Assembly (NCBI RefSeq): GCF_030407765.1
Contig: NZ_JASDCU010000009.1
Span: forward strand, 1 to 64,000
Reading direction: 5' to 3'
Source of the DNA: Microbacterium sp. APC 3901
GTDB taxonomy: Bacteria > Actinomycetota > Actinomycetes > Actinomycetales > Microbacteriaceae
DNA: 64,000 nt
Part shown: one piece after another, positions 41,756 to 54,706 of the stretch
Layout: the number at the start of each line of letters is the position of its first letter
Position numbering within the stretch: position 1 is the first letter of the stretch
Translations under genes and position numbers: made by a program
Notes under the pieces: model-generated
What the model saw: only the letters and a program-made list of their open reading frames with translations
The model's database searches: none
What the model was told of the DNA's origin: nothing

Positions 41756-42382
41756 ATGTTGTACGAGCACCTCGGGGCTCGGCCCCGGATCCATGACACC
41801 GCCGTCGTCGCTCCCACCGCCGTGATCTCCGGAGACGTCACTATCGGACCAGACTGCCAGGTGCTTCACGGCGCCGTCATCACCGCCGAGGGAGGACCCA
41901 TCACGATCGGCGAGCACGTCATCGTGATGGAGAACGCGCTGATCAGGGCCACAGCTGCGAATGCCGTGCATATCGGCTCGCACACGCTCGTCGGAACCCT
42001 CGCGAGCATCGCGGGGGCGACCGTCGGCGAAGAGGTCTTCTTCGCGTCCGGCGCGCGGATCTTCAACGGGGCCCTGGTGGGCGATCGATGCGAGGTCCGT
42101 GTGAACGCCATCGTGCACCGACGAGCGGTGCTGCCGGCCGGCACGGTCGTTCCGATCGGCTGGGTCGCGGTCGGCGATCCCGTGCAGCTCCTGTCTCCGG
42201 ACAGGGAGGCGGAGATCTCCGCGGCCCAGCCCGAGCTCGACTTCCCGGGGCACGTCTTCGGTGTGGATCGCGACACGCCCGACCTCATGGTGCAGCTCAC
42301 CGAGCGCTACGGCAGCTCGTTGGCCCGGCACGCCGACGATGTGCGGCTCGACGCCGACGGCCGCGCGGCAGGTCGAGGGTGA
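41756..42382 (+). CDS. Left-handed beta-helix protein, gamma-carbonic-anhydrase-like
   Basis: A 208-residue hexapeptide-repeat protein. Its beta-helix begins at about residue 10 (VVAPTAVISGDVTIGPDCQVLHGAVITAE) and ends in a C-terminal helical tail. Members include gamma-carbonic anhydrases and PaaY-like thioesterases. Metal-ligand histidines are only partly recognisable, so catalysis is unproven. ATG at 41756 is 6 nt after TACGCT, a leaderless start. Its stop overlaps the start of the three-domain fusion gene (GTGA), so the two proteins are made together and probably act together. Confidence 0.83.
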   Translation: MLYEHLGARPRIHDTAVVAPTAVISGDVTIGPDCQVLHGAVITAEGGPITIGEHVIVMENALIRATAANAVHIGSHTLVGTLASIAGATVGEEVFFASGARIFNGALVGDRCEVRVNAIVHRRAVLPAGTVVPIGWVAVGDPVQLLSPDREAEISAAQPELDFPGHVFGVDRDTPDLMVQLTERYGSSLARHADDVRLDADGRAAGRG

Positions 42383-45300
42383 GTGACGGGGCAGGGCTCA
42401 TCCGACCGGACATCAGCACGGAGGACGCCGCGCTGATCGCTCGTGAATGCTACGGAGTCGAGGCTGTCGCGACGGAGCTCGGAAGCAATCAGGACCGCAA
42501 CTTCGTACTGGTCGAACCGGACGGATCGCGCAGCGTGCTGCGCGTCGACAACCCCGTGTTCGGCGATGACGCGAGAGCCGCACAGCATGAGGCGCTCGAC
42601 GCGTATCGGGCGGCCGGAGTGCGGGTTCCCGCCGTGCTCCCCGGACGCGACGGTCAGCTCACGCAGCGCTGGCGGGGATTCGCGGTGCGACGCAGCGAGT
42701 TCGCCGAGGGTGAGCCGATGGTCGACGCGGGCTATCTCGCACCCGTCGTGCTCGCCGAGTTCGGCGCCCTGGCCGCGGCGTCCGTGAACGCGCTCGCCGG
42801 TCTCGCGCACCCGGGGCTCGAGCGCGAGCAGATGTGGGACATGCGCGTCGCGCACGAGCAGCTCAGCGTGCTCGCCCCGGCGGTGACGGAGGCCGAGTTG
42901 CGCTCCCGAATGCGCACAGCCGCGGACGAGGCGCAGAAGGCGCTGTCGATCGTCGCAGCCGCGCTGCCTGTGCAGCCTATCCACGGCGACCTGACAGACG
43001 ACAACGTCACAGGGACGCGGGGGGATGACTCCCGCCTGCACCCGCACATCGTGCTCGATCTGGGCGATCTGGGGCTCGGCTGGCGGGTCGCCGAACTGGC
43101 GGTGTGCGTCTCGTCGATGCTGCACCACGAGCCCGAGCGCCCGCTTCGGGTGCTCGAGACCGTGGCCGCGTTCCATGCCGACGCACCGCTCACCCGTGAT
43201 GAGGCGCTCGCGGTGTGGCCGCTGGTCGTGCTGCGAGCCGCTCTGCTCGTCGCAAGCGGATGGAGACAGCTCGAGATCGACGGCGACAACGACTACGCCC
43301 GCGAGCGGATCGCGGGCGAGCAGGCCATCTTCGACGCCGCGACTGCCGTTCCGCTCGCCGAGGCGACGGAGCTGGTGCTCGCCCGGCTGGGGTTCGAGGC
43401 GTCGGAGTTCGAGGCGCCGGAGTTCGAGGCGTCGGGGACTACCTCGCCCGCGACGGTGCCGGAGCCCGACGCTCCAGGGCCGGAGGCGTCGCCGATCGAT
43501 GCCTCGGCCGAGGCGCCCCCCGAGCTCTCGACCCTTCTCCCCGAGCTCGACGGTCGCGTCGTCGTGGTCGACCCGGGTGTCGAGGCCGAGGCGCTCGACG
43601 ACGGGCGGTGGGCGCATCCCGACGCCGAGTCGCTCCTCGTCGCCGAGGCCCACGCGAAGGGCGCTCGTGCCGCCGTCGTGCCCTACGGCGTGTTCCGGCT
43701 CACTCGCACGACGGTCGACACCGCGAGCGCTGCATCCACGTGGCCGGTCGAGACTGAAGTGCACGTCGCCCCTGGACCGTCGTCGCGGATTATCGCGCCG
43801 GAAGAGGGCGAGCTCAAGATCACCGAGGGAGGGGTGCGCATAGCGCTCGATGACGGGTGGGTGCTCGAGCTCCGAGGCGCCGACCTCGAGCCGAACCGCA
43901 GCGGACGAGTCGAGCGGGGCGAGAGCATCGGCAGGCTCGCCGCATCCTTCGAGAACAGGACCATCGTCATCGGCCTCCGACGAGCTGATGCTCCGCCGCT
44001 TCCGGCCCCACGGCCCGATGCGCCCGCTGCGGCGCATCTCGTGGCCCCGGATCGTGTCGCGGCGTGGTGTCGCTTCACCGCAGACCCGGCAGTGTTGCTC
44101 GGGCTCGCCTCCCACGCACAGCGCGACGAGGCCACGCAGGAGCTCGAGCGCAGGGAGCGCATCTTCGCGACCGCGCAGGAGCGCTATTACGAACACCCGC
44201 CGCAGATCGAACGCGGCTGGCGGCATCATCTCATCGACACGACCGGTCGCAGCCACATAGACATGGTGAACAACGTCGCGGGACTCGGACACGGCCACCC
44301 CCGGGTGGCGGCAGCCGCGAATCAGCAGCTGAAGACGCTCGCCACGAACTCGCGATTCCTGTTCCGGGGCCTCGCCGAGTACAGCGAGAGGCTGATCGCG
44401 CTGATGCCCGAGGGGAGCGGTCTCGACACCGTGCTGCTCGTGAACAGCGGCTCGGAGGCGGTCGATCTCGGCATCCGTCTGGCCCAGGCGGCCACCGGGA
44501 GACGCTCGGTGGTGGCTCTCCGAGAGGCTTATCACGGGTGGACGATGGCGAGCGATGCGGTCACGACCAGCGCCTACGACAACCCTCATGCGCTCGCCAC
44601 ACGGCCCGACTGGGTGCACGTCGCCGACGTGCCCAACCCGTTCCGCGGCACCTATCGCGGCCAGAGCACGGCCGGCCGCTACCTCGCCGATCTCACCGCA
44701 GACCTCGACGTTCTCGCCGCGGACGGCAGAGCGCCCGCCGCGTTCCTGTGCGAGTCCGTGCTGGGAAACGCAGGCGGAGTGCTCCTTCCGGACGGCTACC
44801 TGGCGGGAGCCTACGAGCTCGTGCGCGCGCGCGGTGGTCTCTGCATCGCCGACGAGGTGCAGGTGGGCTTCGGTCGCATGGGATCGAGCTTCTGGGGATT
44901 CGAGCAGTCCGGAGTGATTCCCGACATCGTCACGATCGCCAAACCGATGGGCAACGGCTTCCCCATCGGAGGCGTGATCACGTCGCGGCGGATCGCCGAC
45001 GCGCTGAGCACCCAGGGACAGTTCTTCTCGTCGGCCGGTGGCAGCACTCTCAGCAGCGCAGTCGGTCTCGCCGTCCTCGACGCGATGGTCGAGGACGACC
45101 TGCAGCGCAACGCCCTCGAGGTCGGTCGGCATCTGGCAGGCGCTCTCCGTGCGCTCGCGCATCGGCATCCGCTGATCGGTCCCGTCCACGGGGAGGGGCT
45201 CTATCTCGGCGTCGAGCTCGTGCGCGATCACGACACGATGGAGCCCGCTGATGCCGAGGCCGCGTCGATCTGCGAGCGGATGCGGGAGCTCGGCGTGATC

Positions 45301-45420
45301 GTGCTCACGACCTCGGAGCGTTCGAACGTGCTGAAGATCAAACCTCCGCTCTGCCTGACCGTCGAGAGCGCCGACCATGTCGTCGCGATGCTGGATCGAG
45401 TGCTCGCCGAAGGCTGGTGA
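42379..45420 (+). CDS. APH-like kinase / M23-like / class-III aminotransferase fusion
   Basis: A 1013-residue fusion. Residues ~1-340 are an APH-family kinase with catalytic loop HGDLTDDN (His202, Asp204) and LDLGDLG. After a Pro/Ala/Glu-rich linker (~345-390), residues ~390-555 resemble a peptidase M23-type beta-sandwich but lack clear zinc ligands. Residues ~570-1013 are a PLP enzyme with NSGSEAVDL, DEVQVGFGRMG and KPMGNGFP, its PLP lysine being Lys855. These motifs match ethanolamine-phosphate and phosphohydroxylysine phospho-lyases, and the kinase domain resembles hydroxylysine kinase. I infer phosphorylation of an amino alcohol followed by elimination of phosphate. An APC permease gene follows. 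Confidence 0.85.
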   Translation: MSDGAGLIRPDISTEDAALIARECYGVEAVATELGSNQDRNFVLVEPDGSRSVLRVDNPVFGDDARAAQHEALDAYRAAGVRVPAVLPGRDGQLTQRWRGFAVRRSEFAEGEPMVDAGYLAPVVLAEFGALAAASVNALAGLAHPGLEREQMWDMRVAHEQLSVLAPAVTEAELRSRMRTAADEAQKALSIVAAALPVQPIHGDLTDDNVTGTRGDDSRLHPHIVLDLGDLGLGWRVAELAVCVSSMLHHEPERPLRVLETVAAFHADAPLTRDEALAVWPLVVLRAALLVASGWRQLEIDGDNDYARERIAGEQAIFDAATAVPLAEATELVLARLGFEASEFEAPEFEASGTTSPATVPEPDAPGPEASPIDASAEAPPELSTLLPELDGRVVVVDPGVEAEALDDGRWAHPDAESLLVAEAHAKGARAAVVPYGVFRLTRTTVDTASAASTWPVETEVHVAPGPSSRIIAPEEGELKITEGGVRIALDDGWVLELRGADLEPNRSGRVERGESIGRLAASFENRTIVIGLRRADAPPLPAPRPDAPAAAHLVAPDRVAAWCRFTADPAVLLGLASHAQRDEATQELERRERIFATAQERYYEHPPQIERGWRHHLIDTTGRSHIDMVNNVAGLGHGHPRVAAAANQQLKTLATNSRFLFRGLAEYSERLIALMPEGSGLDTVLLVNSGSEAVDLGIRLAQAATGRRSVVALREAYHGWTMASDAVTTSAYDNPHALATRPDWVHVADVPNPFRGTYRGQSTAGRYLADLTADLDVLAADGRAPAAFLCESVLGNAGGVLLPDGYLAGAYELVRARGGLCIADEVQVGFGRMGSSFWGFEQSGVIPDIVTIAKPMGNGFPIGGVITSRRIADALSTQGQFFSSAGGSTLSSAVGLAVLDAMVEDDLQRNALEVGRHLAGALRALAHRHPLIGPVHGEGLYLGVELVRDHDTMEPADAEAASICERMRELGVIVLTTSERSNVLKIKPPLCLTVESADHVVAMLDRVLAEGW
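43393..43437 (+). repeat. Three 15-bp tandem repeats in the fusion linker
   Basis: Units at 43393-43407, 43408-43422 and 43423-43437 differ by one base from each other and encode repeats of the type FEASE / FEAPE / FEASG. They open the Pro/Ala/Glu-rich linker between the kinase and the M23-like domain, so copy number changes should only alter linker length. Confidence 0.75.
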
Positions 45421-45576
45421 TCGACCACATCTTCGAATCGCGCGGAGATTCGGCATGTTAAATGCGTATTTCGAACCAGATCTTCTCTTCCGCTGAGGAA
45501 TATCTCGGGTACATACTGAGCGTCAGTGTCGGACCGCCCGAAGTCCGGCCCCTGCGATGTTCCCGAAGGAGTACTC
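45421..45576 (+). other. Intergenic region before the APC permease
   Basis: 156 bp. It is locally less GC-rich than the genes, and TTCGAA occurs twice (near 45432 and 45471). GCAT-N5-ATGC lies near 45453-45465. TACATA near 45510 is a possible -10. It likely carries a promoter for the permease. No terminator for the fusion gene is evident, so read-through is possible. Confidence 0.35.
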
Positions 45577-47010
45577 ATGGCCACGCCCCTCAAGACGAAG
45601 CCGCTCGCGCAGGGCGGAGGAACCCTCCGACGAAATCTGGGCCTCTGGGCGATCGTCGGTCTCGGACTCGGCTACATGACGCCGACCGTCGTGTTCGACA
45701 CGTTCGGCATGGTGGCCCGCGACACCGACAATGTCGTCCCCGCCGCCTACCTCGTCGCCCTCGTCGTGATGGTCTTCACCGCCATCAGCTACGGCAAGAT
45801 CTCGAGTGCCATCCCGAGCGCCGGCTCCGCCTACACATACGTGCGCGAATCGATCCACCCCAACCTCGGATTCATGGTGGGCTGGACATCTCTCATCGAC
45901 TACGTGCTGCTTCCGATGGTCAACTGCCTGATCATCCGCAGCTACCTGGAGGCACTGTTCCCCGACATCCCCGGTTGGATCTGGGTCGTGCTGTACTGCA
46001 TCCTCGTCACGAGCATCATCTACATGACCATGCGCGGCACCTCGAACATGAACATGATCCTGCTGGTGTTCTCGATCGTCGTGATGGTCGTCTTCGTCGT
46101 GATGGTCGTCGCGCAGCTGATGCGCGGCGAGGGCGCGGGAACGATCGCCTCGGCCGCCCCCTTCATCCACGACGGCGCGACCATGGGCGCTGTGCTCATG
46201 GGCGCCACGATCGTCTGCTTCTCGTTCATCGGATTCGACGCCGTCACCATGTATGCGGAGGAGGCGAAGGATCCGAAGATCATGCCGAAGGCGATCCTGC
46301 TCACGGTGCTGCTCGGCGGGGCGATCTTCCTCGTCGCCGGGTACGTCACGCAGCTGCGCTTCCCCGACTGGAACGAGTTCGCCCCGGGCGGCGACATGCA
46401 GTACGTCGAGGACTCGACGCTGCCGATCATCGGAAACCTCGTCGGCGGCGACGTGCTCATGGCCGTGCTGACGGCCGCAGGGTTCTGCGCCACCCTGGCA
46501 TCGGGTCTCGCCTCGCACGCGTCGGTGTCGCGCATGCTTCTGGTGATGGGTCGCAACAACGTGCTGCCGCAGAAGGCGTTCGGATACATCAACCCGCGCA
46601 CGCACACGCCGACGTTCAACATCGTGCTGGTGGGCGCCATCTCGCTGCTGGCGATCCCGTTCACCCTCGAGCTGATCGCGGCGTGGATCAACTACGGAGC
46701 GCTGATCGCCTTCACCTTCGTCAACATCTCGGTGATCGCGTGGTTCGCGATCCGCAAGGGGCGGCGCCACACGCCGCGCGACATCTTCTCGTACATCGTG
46801 ATGCCGGGAATAGGCATGCTGCTCACCGGGCTGCTGTGGGTCAACCTGCACCAGGACGCCCTCGTGGGCGGTCTGACCTGGACGGCCCTCGGCCTGATCT
46901 ATCTCGCCGTCATCACCAAGGGCTTCCGCAAGAAGGTCGTCGCGTTCGACGAGAACCAGGCGGTGACCGGATTCAACAAGGTCGTCGACGTCCCGGTCGA
47001 CAAGGCCTGA
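45577..47010 (+). CDS. APC family amino acid/amine permease
   Basis: A 477-residue permease with 12 predicted helices. Early segment GLGYMTPTVVFDTFG and FSFIGFDAVTMYAEEAKDP, with its helix-6 acidic pair, are typical of the APC superfamily branch that includes putrescine/ethanolamine-type importers. ATG at 45577 has GAAGGAG upstream. It follows the kinase/aminotransferase fusion by 156 bp on the same strand, so it probably imports that enzyme's substrate. A strong hairpin follows the stop. Confidence 0.9.
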   Translation: MATPLKTKPLAQGGGTLRRNLGLWAIVGLGLGYMTPTVVFDTFGMVARDTDNVVPAAYLVALVVMVFTAISYGKISSAIPSAGSAYTYVRESIHPNLGFMVGWTSLIDYVLLPMVNCLIIRSYLEALFPDIPGWIWVVLYCILVTSIIYMTMRGTSNMNMILLVFSIVVMVVFVVMVVAQLMRGEGAGTIASAAPFIHDGATMGAVLMGATIVCFSFIGFDAVTMYAEEAKDPKIMPKAILLTVLLGGAIFLVAGYVTQLRFPDWNEFAPGGDMQYVEDSTLPIIGNLVGGDVLMAVLTAAGFCATLASGLASHASVSRMLLVMGRNNVLPQKAFGYINPRTHTPTFNIVLVGAISLLAIPFTLELIAAWINYGALIAFTFVNISVIAWFAIRKGRRHTPRDIFSYIVMPGIGMLLTGLLWVNLHQDALVGGLTWTALGLIYLAVITKGFRKKVVAFDENQAVTGFNKVVDVPVDKA

Positions 47011-47021
47011 CGCGGGACGCA

Positions 47022-47055
47022 GAAGAGCCGCCACCCACGAGGGAGGCGGCTCTTC
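47022..47055. terminator. Bidirectional terminator between permease and gdhA
   Basis: Eleven-base arms GAAGAGCCGCC (47022-47032) and GGCGGCTCTTC (47045-47055) are extended, after an A-A mismatch, by an inner CCC/GGG pair closing a four-base loop. It lies between two convergent genes. Confidence 0.85.
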
Positions 47056-47079
47056 ATCCGTGCACGGGTGCGAGGGGTG

Positions 47080-51288
<4,209 letters not shown>

Positions 51289-51376
51289 CGTTCGAGAGTA
51301 TCCCGGGTCGGGGCGGTGGTCTGAACGCATGACGATGTGAGACGTCTGAGCCGCCGGGCGAATTAGCATGGACGCG
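51289..51376. promoter_or_regulatory. Divergent leaderless promoters for ppc and nhaA
   Basis: TACTCT (minus strand, 51295-51300) is 6 nt from the ppc GTG. TAGCAT (plus strand, 51364-51369) is 7 nt from the nhaA ATG at 51377. The alternative nhaA ATG at 51368 overlaps this -10 box and cannot be used from this promoter. Confidence 0.6.
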
Positions 51377-52543
51377 ATGCGCATCTCAGCGAACCCCCTT
51401 CGCGGGCAGCAGTTTCCCGCCCTGCTCCTCCTCGTCGCGGCCGGACTCGGTCTGCTGCTGGCGAATCTTCCGACGCATGATGCGCTCGCCGCCGTGCTCG
51501 ACCACCATCTCGCGGTTCCCGGCACGGCTCTCGACCTCTCGATCGAGCACTGGGTCTCCGACGGTCTGCTCGCCGTGTTCTTCCTCGTCGTGGCGATCGA
51601 ACTGCGCCACGAGCTGACACACGGTGAGCTCGACTCGCCGAGAAAGGCGATGCAGCCGGCGATCGCCGCCACAGGGGGAGTGCTGGTGCCGATCGCGATC
51701 TACCTCCTCATCGCCGGAGACTCGGCCACCGTCACCGGCTGGCCCATTCCGACGGCGACGGACATCGCCTTCGCGCTCGGAGTGCTCGCGGTGTTCGGAC
51801 GAGGCCTGCCGTCGAACGTCCGAGTGTTCCTGCTGGCTCTGGCGATCCTCGACGACATCATCGGCATCATCTTCATCGCGGTGCTGTTCGCCCGCGACGT
51901 GCAGTGGCTGCTGCTGGGGCTCGCGGTAGTCGCGGTCGCGGTCTTCTGGTTCCTGAGCAGGCTGCTGCACGAGAAGGGGCATGCGGCGATCGCCGTCGCG
52001 ATGATCGTGGTCGGAGTCGTGGCCTGGGGGCTCGTCGCCTCCTCCGGCATCCATGCCACGATCGCGGGCGTGCTGCTGGGTCTCGTGATGTCGCCTGTTC
52101 CCGCCGCGCGCACCCGGCACGTGCTCGAACCCACGGTCAACGGCGGGATCCTGCCGGTGTTCGCGTTCGTCGCCGCGTTCGTGGTGATCCCCGACCTCGC
52201 GCCCACCGAGCTCTCGCCCGCGTTCTGGGGCATCGTGGTCGCCCTCCCGGTGGGCAAGATCATCGGCATCTCGCTGTTCGGTTGGATCGCCATGCGCATC
52301 CGTCCCCGCGGCGCGGAGCCCGCGCTGCCGTTCGGCGACATCCTCGCGGCCGGTGCGCTGGGCGGCATCGGCTTCACGGTCTCGCTGCTGCTGGCGAACC
52401 TCGCCTTCGCGACAGACGCGGGCATCCGCGATCAGGCGATCCTGGGTGTGCTCGTGGGCTCGCTCCTGGCACTCATGCTGTCGGGTGTGATCGTGTCGCT
52501 GCGCGCGCGTTCGTACCGACGCGCGGGTGTCGTGACATCGTGA
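51377..52543 (+). CDS. nhaA: Na+/H+ antiporter NhaA
   Basis: A 388-residue antiporter with 11-12 predicted helices. The adjacent aspartates of the ion site lie in LAILDDIIGIIF, and the NhaA landmarks SDGLLAVFFLVVAIELRHE and TDIAFALGVLAV are intact. It expels Na+ in exchange for protons and helps pH and salt tolerance. The start at 51377 is chosen because TAGCAT ends 7 nt before it; an in-frame ATG three codons earlier lies within the -10 box. mazG follows after 19 nt, so the two may be co-transcribed. Confidence 0.95.
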   Translation: MRISANPLRGQQFPALLLLVAAGLGLLLANLPTHDALAAVLDHHLAVPGTALDLSIEHWVSDGLLAVFFLVVAIELRHELTHGELDSPRKAMQPAIAATGGVLVPIAIYLLIAGDSATVTGWPIPTATDIAFALGVLAVFGRGLPSNVRVFLLALAILDDIIGIIFIAVLFARDVQWLLLGLAVVAVAVFWFLSRLLHEKGHAAIAVAMIVVGVVAWGLVASSGIHATIAGVLLGLVMSPVPAARTRHVLEPTVNGGILPVFAFVAAFVVIPDLAPTELSPAFWGIVVALPVGKIIGISLFGWIAMRIRPRGAEPALPFGDILAAGALGGIGFTVSLLLANLAFATDAGIRDQAILGVLVGSLLALMLSGVIVSLRARSYRRAGVVTS

Positions 52544-52562
52544 CGGCCGGCTAGGAGGAATC

Positions 52563-53237
52563 GTGTCTGCAGGGGCTTCACCGACTGATCGACCGGACCT
52601 CGACCCGCTGCGTGCGGCGGCCGAGACTATGCGCGAGGTGCGTGAGCGCTGCGTCTGGTCGCAGCAGATCACCCACCGCGACCTCGTGCCGTACCTGATC
52701 GAGGAGTCGCACGAGGTGATCGACGCCGTCGAGGGCGGCACACGCGCCGACCTGCGTGAGGAACTGGGTGACCTGCTCTGGCAGGTGCTGTTCCACGCCG
52801 CGATCGCCGCGCAGGATGCGGACGACCCGTTCGACATCGACGACGTCGCGGCCACCCTGACCGAGAAGATGGTGCGGCGGCATCCGCATGTCTTCGCCGA
52901 TGAGGTCGCGACGACGCCCGAAGAGGTCCTCGTGCACTGGAACGCCGCGAAGGCGGCGGAGAAGCGCACGAGGCGAAGTGTGCTCGACGGGATCCCGCGC
53001 GCGATGCCGGCGCTCGCTCTGGCGCAGAAGATCGTCGGTCGGGCTGCGGGGGCCGGAGTCGACGGCGCCGGGACGGACGCAGCGACTGCGAGGCCGGCTT
53101 CGGAGGCAGAGCTGGGCGACGCGCTGCTCGGCCTCGTCGCGGTCGCCCGCGCCGAGGGCTGGGACGCCGAACGAGCGCTGCGAGAACGACTCAGAGCGCT
53201 CGAGGAGGAAGTCCGCGAGGCCGAATCGGGGTCGTGA
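52563..53237 (+). CDS. mazG: MazG family nucleoside triphosphate pyrophosphohydrolase
   Basis: A 224-residue MazG protein. The metal-binding acidic motifs are present: EESHEVIDAVE, then EELGDLLWQV with ExxD. MazG hydrolyses NTPs to NMP and pyrophosphate, removing damaged or excess nucleotides and influencing ppGpp levels. Only one complete MazG domain is seen, followed by a helical tail, as in many actinobacteria. AGGAGG lies just before the GTG start. It sits between nhaA (19 nt upstream) and hisS (38 nt downstream). Confidence 0.93.
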   Translation: MSAGASPTDRPDLDPLRAAAETMREVRERCVWSQQITHRDLVPYLIEESHEVIDAVEGGTRADLREELGDLLWQVLFHAAIAAQDADDPFDIDDVAATLTEKMVRRHPHVFADEVATTPEEVLVHWNAAKAAEKRTRRSVLDGIPRAMPALALAQKIVGRAAGAGVDGAGTDAATARPASEAELGDALLGLVAVARAEGWDAERALRERLRALEEEVREAESGS

Positions 53238-53275
53238 GGCCACGGCCCGCCCCGCCGACCTGGAAAGATGGACGC

Positions 53276-54553
53276 GTGGCTACTGTGAACCCGCCGCGCG
53301 GCATGCGCGACATCCTCCCCGCCGACAAGGCCCGTCGCGAGCGCGTCCTCGCCGCCATCCGCGATCGCTACCGCTCGCACGGCTTCGACGAGATCGAGAC
53401 CCCCGCGCTCGAGGAGTACTCGCGACTGCACGCCGGGATCGGCGGAGACAACGAGAAGCTCGCGTACAACGTGCTGCGTCGCGGCCTCGACGCGGAGGCG
53501 ATCCGCGATGCCGCCGGTGATCAGAGCGCGTTGGCCGACCTGGGCCTGCGCTACGACCTCACGGTTCCCCTCGCGCGCTTCTACGCGAGCAACCGTGGGC
53601 AGCTTCCGGGCGTGTTCCGCGCGATCCAGATCGGGCCGGTCTGGCGCGCCGAGCGCCCCCAGAAGGGGCGCTACCGCCAGTTCGTGCAGTGCGACATCGA
53701 CATCATCGGCGACGACTCCTCGCGAGCGGAGGCAGAGCTCATGGTCGCCTCGCTCGACGCGGTCGATGCGTTGGGCCTCGAAGGAGCCACAGTCCGCATC
53801 AATGATCGGCGCGTGCTCGACTGGATGCTCGACAGCTTCGGTTTCACCGGGGAGGAGCGCCCCGGCGTTCTGATCACGATCGACAAGCTCGACAAGATCG
53901 GGCCTGACGGCGTCGCCGCAGAACTGCGCGAGCGCGGCTCGGCAGCGGAGGCCGTCGACGCGTTCGAGGCCTTCCTCCTTCGTCCGCAGACCATGGAGTA
54001 CAACTCCTTCGGTGAACGGCAGATCCGCAAGGCGCTCCCCGACAACGCCCCGGACGAGATCGTCGGGCACCTCGTAGGCATCGGCGAGGCCGTGGCGGCC
54101 GGTCGCGGCGTGACCGACATCCCGCTGGTCTTCGACCCGTTCCTCGTGCGCGGCATGGGCTATTACACCGGCACGATCTTCGAGCTCGCGCACCCGTCGG
54201 TGTCGTACTCGCTCGGTGGCGGCGGACGCTACGACGGCATGATCGGGCGGTTCCTCGGTCAGCAGGTCCCGGCCGTGGGCTTCTCCCTCGGCTTCGAGCG
54301 GCTCGTCGATCTCGTGACGGCGGGGGCGGATGCCGGCGAACGCGCCGTCGTGCTCATCCATGACGCCGACGTGCCGGTCGCCGAACTCGTCGCCCACAAG
54401 GCGGGTCTCGTGGCATCCGGTGCCAGGGTGCGACTGGAGCGGCGCACCAAGAACGTCAAGGCTCTGCTCGAGCGCTCGGCCGCCGACGGGTACACCCAGT
54501 TCGCGACCGTGTCGACGGGCGCCACCGAGCTGGAGCTCAAGCCGCTCTCCTGA
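53276..54553 (+). CDS. hisS: Histidyl-tRNA synthetase
   Basis: A 425-residue class II synthetase that charges tRNA-His. The N-terminal PPRGMRDILP, motif 2 region VWRAERPQKGRYRQFVQCD, the histidine loop LGGGGRYDGMI and motif 3 GFSLGFERL are all intact. The anticodon-binding domain occupies the C-terminal ~95 residues. GTG at 53276 follows GGAAAG with good spacing; an extension of 14 codons upstream overlaps mazG and is not conserved in style. Three copies of a CTGCAG-centred 10-mer follow the gene. Confidence 0.95.
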   Translation: MATVNPPRGMRDILPADKARRERVLAAIRDRYRSHGFDEIETPALEEYSRLHAGIGGDNEKLAYNVLRRGLDAEAIRDAAGDQSALADLGLRYDLTVPLARFYASNRGQLPGVFRAIQIGPVWRAERPQKGRYRQFVQCDIDIIGDDSSRAEAELMVASLDAVDALGLEGATVRINDRRVLDWMLDSFGFTGEERPGVLITIDKLDKIGPDGVAAELRERGSAAEAVDAFEAFLLRPQTMEYNSFGERQIRKALPDNAPDEIVGHLVGIGEAVAAGRGVTDIPLVFDPFLVRGMGYYTGTIFELAHPSVSYSLGGGGRYDGMIGRFLGQQVPAVGFSLGFERLVDLVTAGADAGERAVVLIHDADVPVAELVAHKAGLVASGARVRLERRTKNVKALLERSAADGYTQFATVSTGATELELKPLS

Positions 54554-54576
54554 GTTCCGCCGTGTGTCCCGGCGCT

Positions 54577-54651
54577 GTCTGCAGGATTGCATCACGTGCG
54601 CGGGGACTGATCGGTCATATCGTCCTGCAGACGTGCCCGGGTCCTGCAGAC
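54577..54651. repeat. Three copies of TCCTGCAGAC, one inverted, after hisS
   Basis: GTCTGCAGGA at 54577-54586 is the exact complement of TCCTGCAGAC at 54623-54632 and again at 54642-54651. The first copy can pair with either of the other two, giving two mutually exclusive hairpins. The 153-bp intergenic region has no other clear feature. It may be a hisS terminator or a multi-site operator. Confidence 0.5.
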
Positions 54652-54706
54652 GGACGGCGCGGATGCCGTTCACTCGGCGTTCACGACGGTCGGATCGAAT
54701 CGGGGC

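Noticed and set aside
42307..45456. A 1049-codon open frame on the minus strand, opposite the kinase/aminotransferase fusion
   Set aside because: The plus-strand protein has clear catalytic motifs; the antisense product has none and shows the composition of a shadow frame.
45523..47034. A 503-codon open frame antisense to the APC permease
   Set aside because: No domain, no ribosome binding site, extreme Asp/His/Arg content; the permease on the other strand is convincing.
51368..51376. ATG at 51368 as the nhaA start
   Set aside because: It overlaps the -10 box TAGCAT; the ATG at 51377 has the correct 7-nt spacing and matches the NhaA N-terminus.
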